Positions 1-8,220 of a stretch of DNA of 15,672 nucleotides are shown piece after piece. The position numbers were made by a program, and so were the translations under genes. The DNA lies in the NCBI GenBank assembly GCA_030374735.1, contig JASCIV010000618.1, positions 1 to 15,672 on the forward strand, in the 5' to 3' direction. The DNA is from Gracilaria caudata (Eukaryota > Rhodophyta > Florideophyceae > Gracilariales > Gracilariaceae). Below the pieces are notes generated by a model. It did no database searches. It saw only the letters and a list, made by a program, of their open reading frames with translations, and had not been told where the DNA came from. Every line of letters starts with the position of its first letter. The stretch's first letter is position 1.

Positions 1-70
1 ACTTGTGGAAGAAGTGACCTCCTAGTGGTCAAGTATGATATGCCGAATTAAAATTTTTGTTTCGAGTTTG

Positions 71-85
71 ATGGAGGCCTGTTAG
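71..85 (+). other. Possible 4-codon upstream ORF before the LeuB-like gene
   Basis: ATG GAG GCC TGT TAG lies 209 bases before the chosen start of the LeuB-like gene and is the only ATG I see between it and position 295. Whether it is inside the transcript is unknown, so any effect on translation is inference. The rest of 1-294 holds one CACGTG box at 109-114 and no gene. Confidence 0.2.
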
Positions 86-294
86 GAATCAAAACGACAG
101 CAGCGCAGCACGTGCGAAAAAAATCTGCCAGATTGGCGCGTCGTCGACCAACGCCTCCACGGCGCCCGACGAGTTTTCCGGATTTGCAGTTTGGGCCTCT
201 GCATCCAGCACCGAACTCCGCCATACCAACTTTAGTTGCGCCTTGTCCGCCTCGCGCCGTTCTTCCCTCCGCTCTCCGCTGCTCCCGTTCTGCG

Positions 295-1503
295 ATGGTT
301 GCCTTCGTCACACACGCGCTGCCTGTGATTCGTGCGCGCCCCCGCTTCTCTCATGCTTGCCCGCGTATGGGCCCCGTCAAGGGCTCCTCGCAGAATCCTT
401 ACAAGATCGCCGTGTTGGAAGGTGATGGTGCCGGCCCTTCCGTTGCTGCTTCTGCCGTGCGTGTGTTGGAGGAGCTGACCAACTATGCCGAGATCCACTT
501 CGATTTCAAGTATGCCGATTATGGTGCCCCTGCGTACGAGAAGAGTGGCAAGCTAGTCACGCCGGATACGCTGCAGGTTTGTCGTGAGTCTGATGCTGTT
601 TTGCGTAGTTATCAGGGTTTCAAAAGAGGCGTTGGAAAGGATGGTAGCGCTCATCTGCAGCTGAGAGATGAACTTGGTTTGTTTGCTCAGTTTCGACCTG
701 TCATTATTTATCCGGCTTTGGCATCGCAAAGCACTCTTAGGAAAGAGGTTGTTGAGGCAGTCGATATAATGCTGGTCCGAGAAATTTCAGCCGGTGCGCT
801 CGGAGCGGAAAGTATCACAAAGGATGAGAGCGATGTGAGTGAGATAAGATACTCTAAGGACCAAATCAACGCAATCGCAAACGCAGCTCTTCAGGTGGCT
901 GTGCAGCGAAACGGAAACATTCTCAATGTTGACAAGGCTGATGCATTGTCAATCTCAAGGTTTTGGAGAAGAAACGTGCACGAAACCATCGAACGTGAGG
1001 CAAAGGGCAATGATGGTATATTGCTCACCGATATGTTCGTCGATGATTTTGTGAGAGAGGTCATCCTGCGTCCCGGGGATTTTGATGTTGTTGTCACAAG
1101 TAATCTTTTCGGTGATATTCTTGCCGAAGTCATTGCAGCTTTGGCCGGGCCCTCTCGATATTCTCCAAGTTTCTGGGTCAATCGTGAGGGACTGGGTGTG
1201 TACGGCCCAGCCGATATTTACAATGCTTCTGCGTATCCGGACAGAAACGTGGAAGCATCTCCCATTGCGTTGATTAGATCTGCTAGTATGATGCTCAAGT
1301 ACGCTCTCGAAGAACCTGCTGCTGCAGATATTATTCAGCAGGCGTTGAGGAAGAGTATGGAAGAGATCATTGGATCACCTTCTTCGAACGGAAATGGTTC
1401 TTCAGCGATGGGACCTTCAGAATCCACTGATATTGTGACCAGGAGCATGCAGTTGATGAGACAATACGAACAGGTTTGCGATCCAACTGAATGTGGAGAA
1501 TAG
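295..1503 (+). CDS. Isopropylmalate dehydrogenase-family protein, diverged, with N-terminal leader
   Basis: 402 aa. The family oxidises and decarboxylates 3-isopropylmalate with NAD in leucine synthesis. Seen: glycine-rich start of the fold (VLEGDGAGP, 40-48), LRDELGLFAQFRP with the two substrate arginines R124 and R134, VREI with R162, the catalytic pair Y186 (RYSKD) and K214 (NVDKADAL), metal ligands D250 and D274 (NLFGDILAE). This pattern is closer to LeuB than to isocitrate dehydrogenase. Odd: the third metal Asp is Glu (E278), the GGIYFG-like segment after R162 is AGALGA, and the cofactor loop normally reading HGSAPDIAG is replaced around 301-318 (GVYGPADIYNASAYPDRN). It may therefore use another cofactor, act on another substrate, or be a regulatory or inactive paralog. 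Residues 1-33, rich in Arg, Ala, Pro and His, look like a mitochondrial or plastid leader. I chose the ATG at 295 because it has G at -3 and G at +4 and no in-frame ATG precedes it in the window; ATG 367 is an alternative without the leader. Confidence 0.8.
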   Translation: MVAFVTHALPVIRARPRFSHACPRMGPVKGSSQNPYKIAVLEGDGAGPSVAASAVRVLEELTNYAEIHFDFKYADYGAPAYEKSGKLVTPDTLQVCRESDAVLRSYQGFKRGVGKDGSAHLQLRDELGLFAQFRPVIIYPALASQSTLRKEVVEAVDIMLVREISAGALGAESITKDESDVSEIRYSKDQINAIANAALQVAVQRNGNILNVDKADALSISRFWRRNVHETIEREAKGNDGILLTDMFVDDFVREVILRPGDFDVVVTSNLFGDILAEVIAALAGPSRYSPSFWVNREGLGVYGPADIYNASAYPDRNVEASPIALIRSASMMLKYALEEPAAADIIQQALRKSMEEIIGSPSSNGNGSSAMGPSESTDIVTRSMQLMRQYEQVCDPTECGE

Positions 1504-1709
1504 TTCATTTGCTGGATGCACTTCTTTGTATAACGTGCCAAGAGCGATTGATCGACAAAACCCCTTGTCGCAGAGATGGACAAATGGCAGCGTGTTGGCC
1601 ATTATTCTTTATTCTGCCCGAAAGGCTTTGTTGTAAAGTAACAGGAAGCGTTGTTTACCGAGGCGTCATGCAGTTTTAAGCACGTTAGAGAGTTGCTGAC
1701 TTGTGACAA

Positions 1710-2123
1710 CTACGACTCGATGATACCAAACACCACAGCTGCGAACCATAAGATGCTAAACCCTGCGACCATTAACGGCGCAAATCCTCCTGGTCTCAAC
1801 GCAGCGGTTCGGAATACAAAGATTTCAAGAACGAAGTGCCATAACGCTATTATGTATGTTGCGAAAGCTAGCCAGAAAACAATAGTCTCTTGTCCTCTTT
1901 GCGGGGCGAAGAAGAAACCCATCCGAATAGCGGTCGATGTGAGAAGCCATGTAGCGTACATGCGCGCAAACGCAGGATCGGCTGTGGATGGAACTCGATT
2001 GTATAGGGTCTTGTGAGGTGAGAGCGGTTTCAGGTAAGCTCCAATGCTGGCAGAGAGTCCGGCTACGCCTGTCACCAGGACCCATATTGGCATCGGCGGG
2101 CTGTGTGGAGAGAGAACAGACAT
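1710..2123 (-). CDS. ERG28: Erg28-like sterol biosynthesis scaffold membrane protein
   Basis: 137 aa, matching the usual length of about 140 residues. In yeast, Erg28 is an ER membrane protein that tethers the C-4 demethylation enzymes of sterol synthesis (Erg25/26/27); it has no catalytic role of its own. Seen: four hydrophobic segments at about 12-30, 56-73, 81-104 and 114-134, and the family pattern of an early Tyr (LYNRVP), ARMYATWLLTSTAIR (53-67), ALWHFVLEIFVFRTA (93-107) and a C-terminal segment starting GGFAPLMVAG. The conserved H96, E100 and FRTA block are the strongest evidence. The ATG has A at -3. The gene converges with the LeuB-like gene, with about 206 bp between stop codons and nothing obvious in between. 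Its divergent partner is the pseudouridine synthase, 567 bp away. Its presence suggests the organism makes its own sterols. Confidence 0.8.
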   Translation of the reverse strand: MSVLSPHSPPMPIWVLVTGVAGLSASIGAYLKPLSPHKTLYNRVPSTADPAFARMYATWLLTSTAIRMGFFFAPQRGQETIVFWLAFATYIIALWHFVLEIFVFRTAALRPGGFAPLMVAGFSILWFAAVVFGIIES

Positions 2124-2690
2124 GATGTTTGTAATCGATGATCTAATAAGGAGCGCGAGTAATGGACGGAGATGAGTGAAGCTCCCACCTGTTTCAAGGC
2201 CTGTCTGCTAATAGCTAACCTTGGTCTTTCTACCCTTGTAGATACGCGATTGTGCAGCAGTGCTCCCGGAGCACACGTCAATCGCACAAATCTCTGCCTA
2301 CGCTGCGATAGCCTTGACACACGTAGCACAGCTTGCAGACCTCTGTTCTCGCTCAAGAAGCCTTCCCACACCCTCACCATCTATCAAGAGTAGAACGCTA
2401 CATCTGGAAGAACAGCGGCTGCCCATCGTGCCTGTTAAGACTCTCTTCTTCTTTTTATGAGCACGCAAGCCTAATTACGACTTACTGCGGAGCGTCTTTG
2501 TTGAAAAAACGCTCTCTCACTAGAAAGGCCAACACGTTTTCGGGCCAGTGTTAAGACTCTAATATTTGGACAGCGTCGCGCTTGTTTAGACCCTCGTCTT
2601 CCTGAAAGATCCGCAAACCCGACAAAGAATTACGTGGCCTGGTGCTTTGGGCCTCAACGGGCCTGAAAACGTTGCTTACTTGCGGTATTG
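2124..2690. other. Divergent intergenic region, partly retroelement-derived
   Basis: 567 bp between the divergent starts of the Erg28-like gene and the pseudouridine synthase gene, so it should hold both promoters. I see no clear TATA box. About 2440-2650 is a retroelement remnant (listed separately) that reaches to within roughly 40 bp of the synthase ATG. 2124-2440 holds only short spurious reading frames. Confidence 0.5.
2440..2650 (-). mobile_element. Retroelement 3'-end remnant, copy 1
   Basis: On the minus strand the sequence reads WPENVLAFLVRERFF, preceded, after an internal stop, by FQEDEGLNKRDAVQILES. This aligns with SQDSRGLTVSDIIKKWPERMLA of copy 5 (7930-8220). A GA-rich tail follows (plus strand 2439-2456, ctc/ttc runs). 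It is the 3' end of an element ORF plus its short 3' UTR, broken by a stop. From GTGTTGGCC onward (minus strand, ending near 2534), 28 of 33 bases match copy 3. It lies between two housekeeping genes and directly upstream of the pseudouridine synthase. Confidence 0.55.
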
Positions 2691-3944
2691 ATGCGCTATT
2701 CTTATGTGTTCCACAGATTTGCATCGTTTGTGTTGAACCGAACCCTGCTGCAAGACATACCAACGCCCCAACCGCATCGCTCTCTCGTTCCAAACACTAT
2801 TGCCTCAAACACCACGCAGTCAAGTTCAAATATCCTTCTGAACAATGCGCCAAGGATGTCAAATATTCACAGATATACTCCTTGGGACTTAAACGCATTA
2901 ATTGAGTCTCCCTTGTCCATCAATGAAACTACATTGCAAACCTACACACCATTCGGAAACGATGTGAAGAATACTCCCACAATATATCATGTGCTCACCC
3001 CAGTCGGGCTAACAAAGCCGAAAGCGCTTTTGGATCACATCAAAGAAAACACTGACCTCGAACATTTTCAAATTCTTGACTTAGCCAAGCTGGGAGCGGT
3101 CTATCTTCGCGCTGCGGAATATAGTCCGCGAGTAAGCCCAAGGCCGATTAGACAAACATTAGAAAAGCTCGATACACCGCTTCCAACATGCACACCAATC
3201 TATGTCCGAATCTACACAAATCCAAAGCGACATACTGCTGTGACGGACTTTTCTGTTTTGGTGCGAACCGATCTTTATATTGCAGTGTGCAAACCGGCCG
3301 GTCTTCCCGCGTGTGCAACGCTGGACAATGCGAATGAAAACTTGTTGCGGGAGACTGAACGGCGTTTGAAACTCGACCCGCATTCGCTATGTATCACTAC
3401 CAGACTAGACTTGTGCACAAGCGGCGTTGCAATTCTTACCCGAAAAGAATGGGCCTCAGAAATGAACAATTGGTTGTCGAAATGTGAAAAGCGATACTTG
3501 GTATGGACGAGAAAACCAGTTGAGCTCGGTCTCATGAGAGATTGGTACTTTAAGAGAATCAGACTGGCTGCCGGACAGAGTGAAACGCCATTGTTACGGC
3601 CGTATCTCGGTGATAAGGAAGCACCGGACGGGTTTGTTCTGATTTCATTGCGCGTCGAGTCCTGCACAGAAACAGTAAACGGATTTCTTTCCGAAGTTGT
3701 TTTGCTTACTGGCAAGACACACCAGATTCGTTTACAATTTACAGCTCGTGGCGCCCTAGTCAACGGTGATTGCAAATATGCAAATGTCGTTGGGCGTGTA
3801 TATGAGGGGGGTGTTCTTGGCCGGGACCCCAAGGTAATTGGATTGCATCTCGCGGAGGTTAGTGGAAAACTACGAGACGAAGAGGTCCGAGTTGTGGCTG
3901 ACTGGCGGGCTAGAGGGGATGAACCACATCTGTTGGATGTATGA
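2691..3944 (+). CDS. RluA-family RNA pseudouridine synthase with N-terminal extension
   Basis: 417 aa. Members isomerise uridine to pseudouridine in rRNA, tRNA or mRNA. Seen: the catalytic block TTRLDLCTSGVAIL with Asp240 (family HRLDxxTSG), CKPAGLPACAT (200-210) opening the catalytic domain, the conserved Tyr269 in KRYLVW, and GKTHQIRLQ (341-349) followed by ARGALVNGDCKY, the typical RluA C-terminal motif. Residues about 125-180 (LAKLGAVYLR ... TPIYVRIYTNPKR) resemble the S4-like RNA-binding part found before the catalytic domain in plant and algal organellar members. Residues 1-56 are poor in acidic residues, with MRYSYVFHRFASFVLNR suggesting a mitochondrial leader. The next in-frame ATG (2856) would remove it. 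The His usually before RLD is Thr here, a tolerated change. The RNA target cannot be told from sequence. The gene converges with four-TM protein A. Confidence 0.85.
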   Translation: MRYSYVFHRFASFVLNRTLLQDIPTPQPHRSLVPNTIASNTTQSSSNILLNNAPRMSNIHRYTPWDLNALIESPLSINETTLQTYTPFGNDVKNTPTIYHVLTPVGLTKPKALLDHIKENTDLEHFQILDLAKLGAVYLRAAEYSPRVSPRPIRQTLEKLDTPLPTCTPIYVRIYTNPKRHTAVTDFSVLVRTDLYIAVCKPAGLPACATLDNANENLLRETERRLKLDPHSLCITTRLDLCTSGVAILTRKEWASEMNNWLSKCEKRYLVWTRKPVELGLMRDWYFKRIRLAAGQSETPLLRPYLGDKEAPDGFVLISLRVESCTETVNGFLSEVVLLTGKTHQIRLQFTARGALVNGDCKYANVVGRVYEGGVLGRDPKVIGLHLAEVSGKLRDEEVRVVADWRARGDEPHLLDV

Positions 3945-4591
3945 TTGTTGGGTTCAAATGCAACTCTCGAGCAAATTATGCGACTAGCTCGATGTGCGCA
4001 GGTGACCGGGATGAGCTCTACCCCAGAATCATTCGAGCACGGAACAGGTTATCGGACTTGATGCTGATCAGTGGAGGTCAAATACTACTTTGCTAAGTGG
4101 ATTCAAGACATAATTGTTGAAAAAGGATTGACCAAGGACCCCTAATGTTATTGGGTGAGCAGTCTAACACTTCCTTCTGCAAAAAGAATGGGTGGTAAGC
4201 GAATTTCGTCAATGTCAAATCGATTTATGCGACGATACGACCTGAACAAGTGAAGGCTCAAAATACAACATCTGAGTATCAAGAGTGCTACAATGCCTGA
4301 TGTGCGGGTATTCTCATGTCTTATTTCTCACGAGGGGAAACATTTAGATCATGGTGGTCATGTGACACCTGGCGTGAACATCTCAAACGGGTTGGCCTCA
4401 TGACAAGAATTCCCTCTGATCGAGCTATTCTTTTCGTATGCTTCCATCGGCTGTGAACAGGAGCATTGTGTATATTTCGCATGAAGTGGAGCAAGATTTT
4501 GTTCGTTCATTTCCCGTCTGTGCAAACGGGCAAAGTACTTTGTGGCCCCTGGCATGAACGAACGTAAATAGCGAGTTTTGCCCTTCTCTTG
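3945..4591. other. Convergent intergenic region, no gene seen
   Basis: 647 bp between the stop of the pseudouridine synthase and the stop of four-TM protein A. It is AT-richer than the genes. I see no coding region, RNA gene or clear transposon end. One imperfect direct repeat stands out: tgtgacacctggcgtgaac near 4362 and tgtggcccctggcatgaac near 4540, 16 of 19 bases alike. Confidence 0.5.
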
Positions 4592-5932
4592 CTACGCAGA
4601 TGAAGAAGAACTTTGGGCCGCACTACTGACAGACGGCCATGAAAGTGTTGATCTTTCGGAATTTTGTAGTTCGTCCTCACTGCAACCCCAGGATACAAGC
4701 CATTGATCTACTCTGTTATACAGAAACTCTTCAAACTTATTCACCTCCAGTTCGCAATCCTTAATATCTTTTACTATGCAAGTCGCTCCATCGTTTTTGT
4801 CTCGAGAATGCCGCTCGTACCAGAGACCCGATTTCTCGAGAAGAACGTAGAACAGACGAGATTGATTCTCTTTGTGTGGAGCGCCGTCGGCAGTGAAGTG
4901 TTCGAAGTTCTCAGGCATCCAATCCATTAATTGGAGTTGTTCAATAACGCGTTTATGTACTAACATTGACCTTCCTTTCAAAAGAGTCCAATTCGGTGCC
5001 TGCTGCTCTAGAACTATCTTTTGCAGTTCATCATTAAGATACTTGCCCCTTACGAAATAAACTAAGTCTCCGATCATGAATATTTCCGCGATCATACTTA
5101 GTACCGCGAAAACATGGTTTTTCGTTTTCAAGAAGACCTTGCGTGGTTCATGGGCCAACAAAAGAGCGGAGAGAAGCTGTTCGGGATTCAAACCCTGTGA
5201 ACGTGGTTCTTCTACAGTAGGGCGTATATCGATGGTGTGTTTTCCGTGATCAATTATGTCAGCTTCCAGGGTTGCGCGACAACGTTGATAGTTACCTTCG
5301 CGTCTGGTATGGAGCGGAATACAGATGGTTGCGGTTTTTGGAGGGGGGACACAGCAGAGGTTTCGATAGGCCGTTGTTGCGATTGCGCTTATGAAGGAAG
5401 CCGGTCTTTTGCCAGCACGATACACACAGTATATCTGCGCGTTGCAAGTGTTGCTCACACATTTGGCAACAGGGTGTACATCGCCGTCGACTGCGGTGGC
5501 CTGACACGGGGTTTCGATACGAAGATAGAACAAATCATCGCAATCTATCAAGGTATTGAGGCTGAAACCCGTTCCATTTCCATCCCGGAAAGGCCATAAC
5601 GCTCGACGAACGAAGATAGGGGTGGAACTCATTCTCACAAACGTGGGGGCAAGCGAAAAGATTATGGCCACAAGCGCTTCCAAGGTAATTCGCCCTTGCC
5701 ACCCAAGAACAAGTGAGGCTGCAAATATCGAGACACTGAGGCTGTACAAGGCGAAAACAGCAAACCTTTGGTTCGCGGTGCGAAATTTAGTAAACCCTCC
5801 TACCGGAAGCTTCGCACGAGATACTTGAAAGATAATAGTCACGGCGATCGAAACTGTAATCAGGGAAAGCTCCAATGTGGTCCCAACGCCTTGAGGAGTA
5901 GCGTCAGAGGTTATATGAACGACGGGAGCCAT
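4592..5932 (-). CDS. Four-TM membrane protein A, unknown family
   Basis: 446 aa; I do not recognise the family. Hydrophobic segments at about 19-39, 57-78, 84-103 and 273-294 predict three N-terminal membrane helices, a soluble central domain of about 165 residues and a fourth helix followed by a C-terminal domain. The central domain has Cys-rich blocks (KCVSNTCNAQIYCVY, 157-171; NYQRCRATLEA, 214-224; HGKHTID, 229-235). The block after the last helix is the most conserved against paralog B: YFVRGKYL, NWT.LKGRS.LVH, then NFEHFTADGA and LFYVLLEKS. The C-terminus is a Ser-rich tail. The start at ATG 5932 (MAPVVH) is fixed by matching MAPIVH of B and by G at -3; the reading frame runs 27 codons further upstream but has no ATG there. 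B has the same length and lies 6 kb away on the same strand, so the two are duplicates. Function unknown; a membrane sensor, channel or scaffold are all possible. Confidence 0.75.
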   Translation of the reverse strand: MAPVVHITSDATPQGVGTTLELSLITVSIAVTIIFQVSRAKLPVGGFTKFRTANQRFAVFALYSLSVSIFAASLVLGWQGRITLEALVAIIFSLAPTFVRMSSTPIFVRRALWPFRDGNGTGFSLNTLIDCDDLFYLRIETPCQATAVDGDVHPVAKCVSNTCNAQIYCVYRAGKRPASFISAIATTAYRNLCCVPPPKTATICIPLHTRREGNYQRCRATLEADIIDHGKHTIDIRPTVEEPRSQGLNPEQLLSALLLAHEPRKVFLKTKNHVFAVLSMIAEIFMIGDLVYFVRGKYLNDELQKIVLEQQAPNWTLLKGRSMLVHKRVIEQLQLMDWMPENFEHFTADGAPHKENQSRLFYVLLEKSGLWYERHSRDKNDGATCIVKDIKDCELEVNKFEEFLYNRVDQWLVSWGCSEDELQNSERSTLSWPSVSSAAQSSSSSA

Positions 5933-6495
5933 AGCAGTATGCTGCAAGCAAGTTGTCGAGAGGCGTCCCTTCGGTGTGCGTACACTCTTATGCTCTTCCT
6001 GAGAGCAACGCACCTGATTCAGTTCATGTTCATGGCAGGACGGGGAGAGTAACCCCAGCTCACATTGTGGGATAAGGCCGATATTGGCAGCACCGATTTG
6101 GTGCAGACTCTGTACTCTGCACTACAGACTCCGTACAGATGGCGAGGCTCGCTCTACAATGAGTCATTGCCAGCTTTTTACGGTTTCAAAAAGATGATCA
6201 TGTATGTTTTGGTATCCACGCGCCGAGCACAGAACAGTTCCAAAGTTTTGACTTGGGACTCAAAACCTGCTTTGCTCAAACACGGGAGACTGTAGCTGGG
6301 GTGAGGATTCGAAACGCAGCGCTGGGCAAACCATGAAACCCATGCTCAAGCAAGAGCAAGAAGCTCTTTGTGCGAGCTCTTCATGATTACTCTCTGCTCT
6401 TCTTAATTGCGGTCTGCTACACTAATTACGAAGCAGCAGGAGGACTTTCCCAAGAGATGGTCCTCTCTCCTCAAGGCCAAAAACTTCTTTGCCTG

Positions 6496-6645
6496 CTCTT
6501 CTCTCTCTTTTACGATTGCAATAGTTCAATTACTTCTCACTGCAGAGCTTCTTTCTTCTCCTTTGCTGTGGAAGCTGTGCTCTTCACAACAGAGTACTAC
6601 AAATGTTTCTCTCTCGGTAAAAAGGCCAGAATTCGATGTGGTGCT
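6496..6645 (-). mobile_element. Retroelement 3'-end remnant, copy 2
   Basis: The minus strand reads ILAFLPREKHL and then a stop, matching VLAFLVRERFF of copy 1. It ends in a TAAAAGAGAGAGAAG-type tail (plus strand 6500-6512, ctctctctttta). The plus-strand segment 6495-6550 matches 7935-7990 of copy 5 closely, including the shared string tagttcaa just after the tract. The central part has a small insertion or rearrangement compared with copy 1. Only the last few ORF codons and the 3' UTR are recognisable. Confidence 0.45.
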
Positions 6646-6679
6646 TCCAGTATTAGCTCTCTAGGCGACTTTGTAGATA

Positions 6680-6839
6680 CTCTCGTTGACCGCGCAAGAC
6701 CTCAGGCCGACTAGCAGTCGTCAACTGACAATGAAGGAGAAGTGTGTTGGCCTTCTTAGTGAAAGAGCGTTTCTTTCAGCAACGCTCTGGACATAGTTCC
6801 AATTAAGCTAGTGTGCCTATACATGAGAGAGAGAGAGAA
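6680..6839 (+). mobile_element. Retroelement 3'-end remnant, copy 3, opposite orientation
   Basis: The only copy on the plus strand. It reads VLAFLVKERFFQQRSGHSSN followed by TAA, preceded in a shifted frame by RPTSSRQLTMKEK, which recalls PPSQDSRGLTVSDIIKK of copy 5. It ends at a pure (GA)n tract at 6825-6837. Against copy 1, 28 of the first 33 bases from GTGTTGGCC match, and four of the five differences are synonymous. It stands head to head with copy 2. Confidence 0.5.
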
Positions 6840-7099
6840 AAACGCCGTGCTCGCAATCTTTTTTAATTCCCAGAGCACACTCGCAACGCAGCATTTTGTT
6901 CTCTAGGTAGCTCGCCACTGGGTGGAGGGTATGCGTACGACCAGTTTAAAACTGAGCTAGAGTGACCTCCGCCGTTCGTGAACGTCTGAAATCTTCTCTA
7001 CTTTGGTCATTCTCCGGAACCAATCGACGATTCCTTTGTTTCAATCTCATCGAAGCCTTAACATCAATCAAATCATGTTCAACTTTCATCTGCTCCTCA

Positions 7100-7330
7100 C
7101 TAGGAAGTGTTAAGCCCGACTCTGCTAATGCGTTTTTGTTTAGAGAAATGCTCTCTCATTAAGTAAACAAGCACTCTTTTGGCCCGTTTCCTAATTTATT
7201 AGGCTCACCTGACGACCCTCGACGATGTTGAGGCGCTAGGCACATTCTTCTTGACGCGGTTTCAGTGGACACCTCAGAAAGTAATGATCAAGATCGATTG
7301 GCATTCCCGGGTGGCGTCTATATACTCTAT
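7100..7330 (-). mobile_element. Retroelement 3'-end remnant, copy 4
   Basis: The minus strand reads PIDLDHYFLRCPLK, then after a stop RLNIVEGRQVSLIN, then AKRVLVYLMREHFSKQ, and stops near 7100. This is the same order as in copy 5 (DVEHFFLRCPL, SRGLTVSDIIKK, WPERMLA). It holds several stops and frame changes, so it is a dead copy. The open frame continues upstream to 7475, but the part before HYFLRCPL is not recognisable. The GA tail is not clear in this copy. Confidence 0.5.
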
Positions 7331-7929
7331 ACACATCCTGTATAGAACGGCCTTGATCGCGAACGTAGCTCAATCTACTCTTTTCGAGAGACAATGTACT
7401 GTTGTACCCCGCAGAGCGGAGGCAACAGCCATGTGTTTCAAAAACTGCTCGAAAGAGGAAGCAGTTTCGAACCACCTTCCCTATTCCCTTTGTTTCTTGT
7501 TCTTCTCCCTGTTTTGGACATCACGACTTCGACGGCTTCTTCAAGTGGCCAACAACAGAAGTTGCTCGAGAAGCGTGAATACTCTTTTTCTTTTCGTATC
7601 CCAATCTGTTAACATGGAGTAGCGTGTTGCGAGATGCAACTCACATCACGCTCAAGGAAAACGGTGTGACCTTCCAGATAAGGTTGTCTTCTCTCATGGC
7701 GGGGGGGCTTCAATGTTGGACTGGTAGCGGCTAGCAATATGAAAAGCAACTCACCTTTGTGGATAGTACGACTAGGGCACAACGAGGTTCACTAGGGCGC
7801 TTTTAATTCAATTTCTTTAGCACAAACACTGCAAGCGGGAGGAAGAAATCGGCGTGATATGAGAGGACGTAGAACAAGAGAAGTTCTGTTGAATTTTTAA
7901 CCTTTTGTCGCTCAACCTTTGCCTCCGTT

Positions 7930-8220
7930 CCTCTCTTTCTCTCTCTTTTACAGGTGCAATAGTTCAACTACCACTTATTGCAGTGCGTCTTAATTCAAAG
8001 AAGTTTCTTTAGAAACGCCCCCTCACTAACTAAGCCAACATTCTTTCAGGCCACTTTTTGATGATATCTGATACTGTCAATCCTCGACTATCTTGAGAAG
8101 GCGGTCCATTGCGAACTATGTCTCTTTGAGACATAGTTCGCAATGGACAACGTAAGAAAAAATGCTCAACGTCCTTCAGTACATTAGGGCGACACTTGCA
8201 CAACAGTATCAAGTCTTATC
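7930..8220 (-). mobile_element. Retroelement 3'-end remnant, copy 5, with CCHC-like motif
   Basis: The best-preserved copy. An open minus-strand frame 8030-8212 reads CKCRPNVLKDVEHFFLRCPL, then SRGLTVSDIIKKWPERMLA and a stop. The spacing C-x-C-x9-H-x4-C-P resembles the CCHC motif at the C-terminus of many non-LTR (LINE) reverse transcriptases (C..C....ET..H.L..CP). After the stop come further in-frame breaks and a tail TAAAAGAGAGAGAAAGAGAGG (plus strand 7937-7955 region). Only the 3' end is present, the usual outcome of 5'-truncated LINE insertion. No reverse transcriptase domain is in the window, so the LINE assignment is inference. A perfect hairpin lies within it at 8104-8148. Confidence 0.55.
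8104..8148. repeat. Perfect 21-bp inverted repeat with 3-base loop
   Basis: Arms 8104-8124 and 8128-8148 are exact reverse complements (first arm begins gtccattgcgaac), with loop ttt. The match stops at 8103/8149. It lies inside retroelement copy 5, directly after the LRCPL codons on the minus strand, and both arms remain in the open frame. Confidence 0.9.

Noticed and set aside
112..294. In-frame upstream extension of the LeuB-like gene
   Set aside because: The open frame begins with GTG, contains no ATG before 295, and is Pro/Arg-rich without conservation to the family.
5933..6013. 27-codon in-frame extension of protein A
   Set aside because: It starts with GTG, and paralog B starts exactly at the position matching ATG 5932.
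7455..7475. Possible tRNA T-arm (ggttcgaaact on the minus strand)
   Set aside because: The flanking bases do not pair as a T-stem and no A box lies at the right distance. No tRNA gene was found in the window.
7251..7622. Plus-strand open frame of 123 codons
   Set aside because: It is antisense to retroelement copy 4 and its flank, with no domain.
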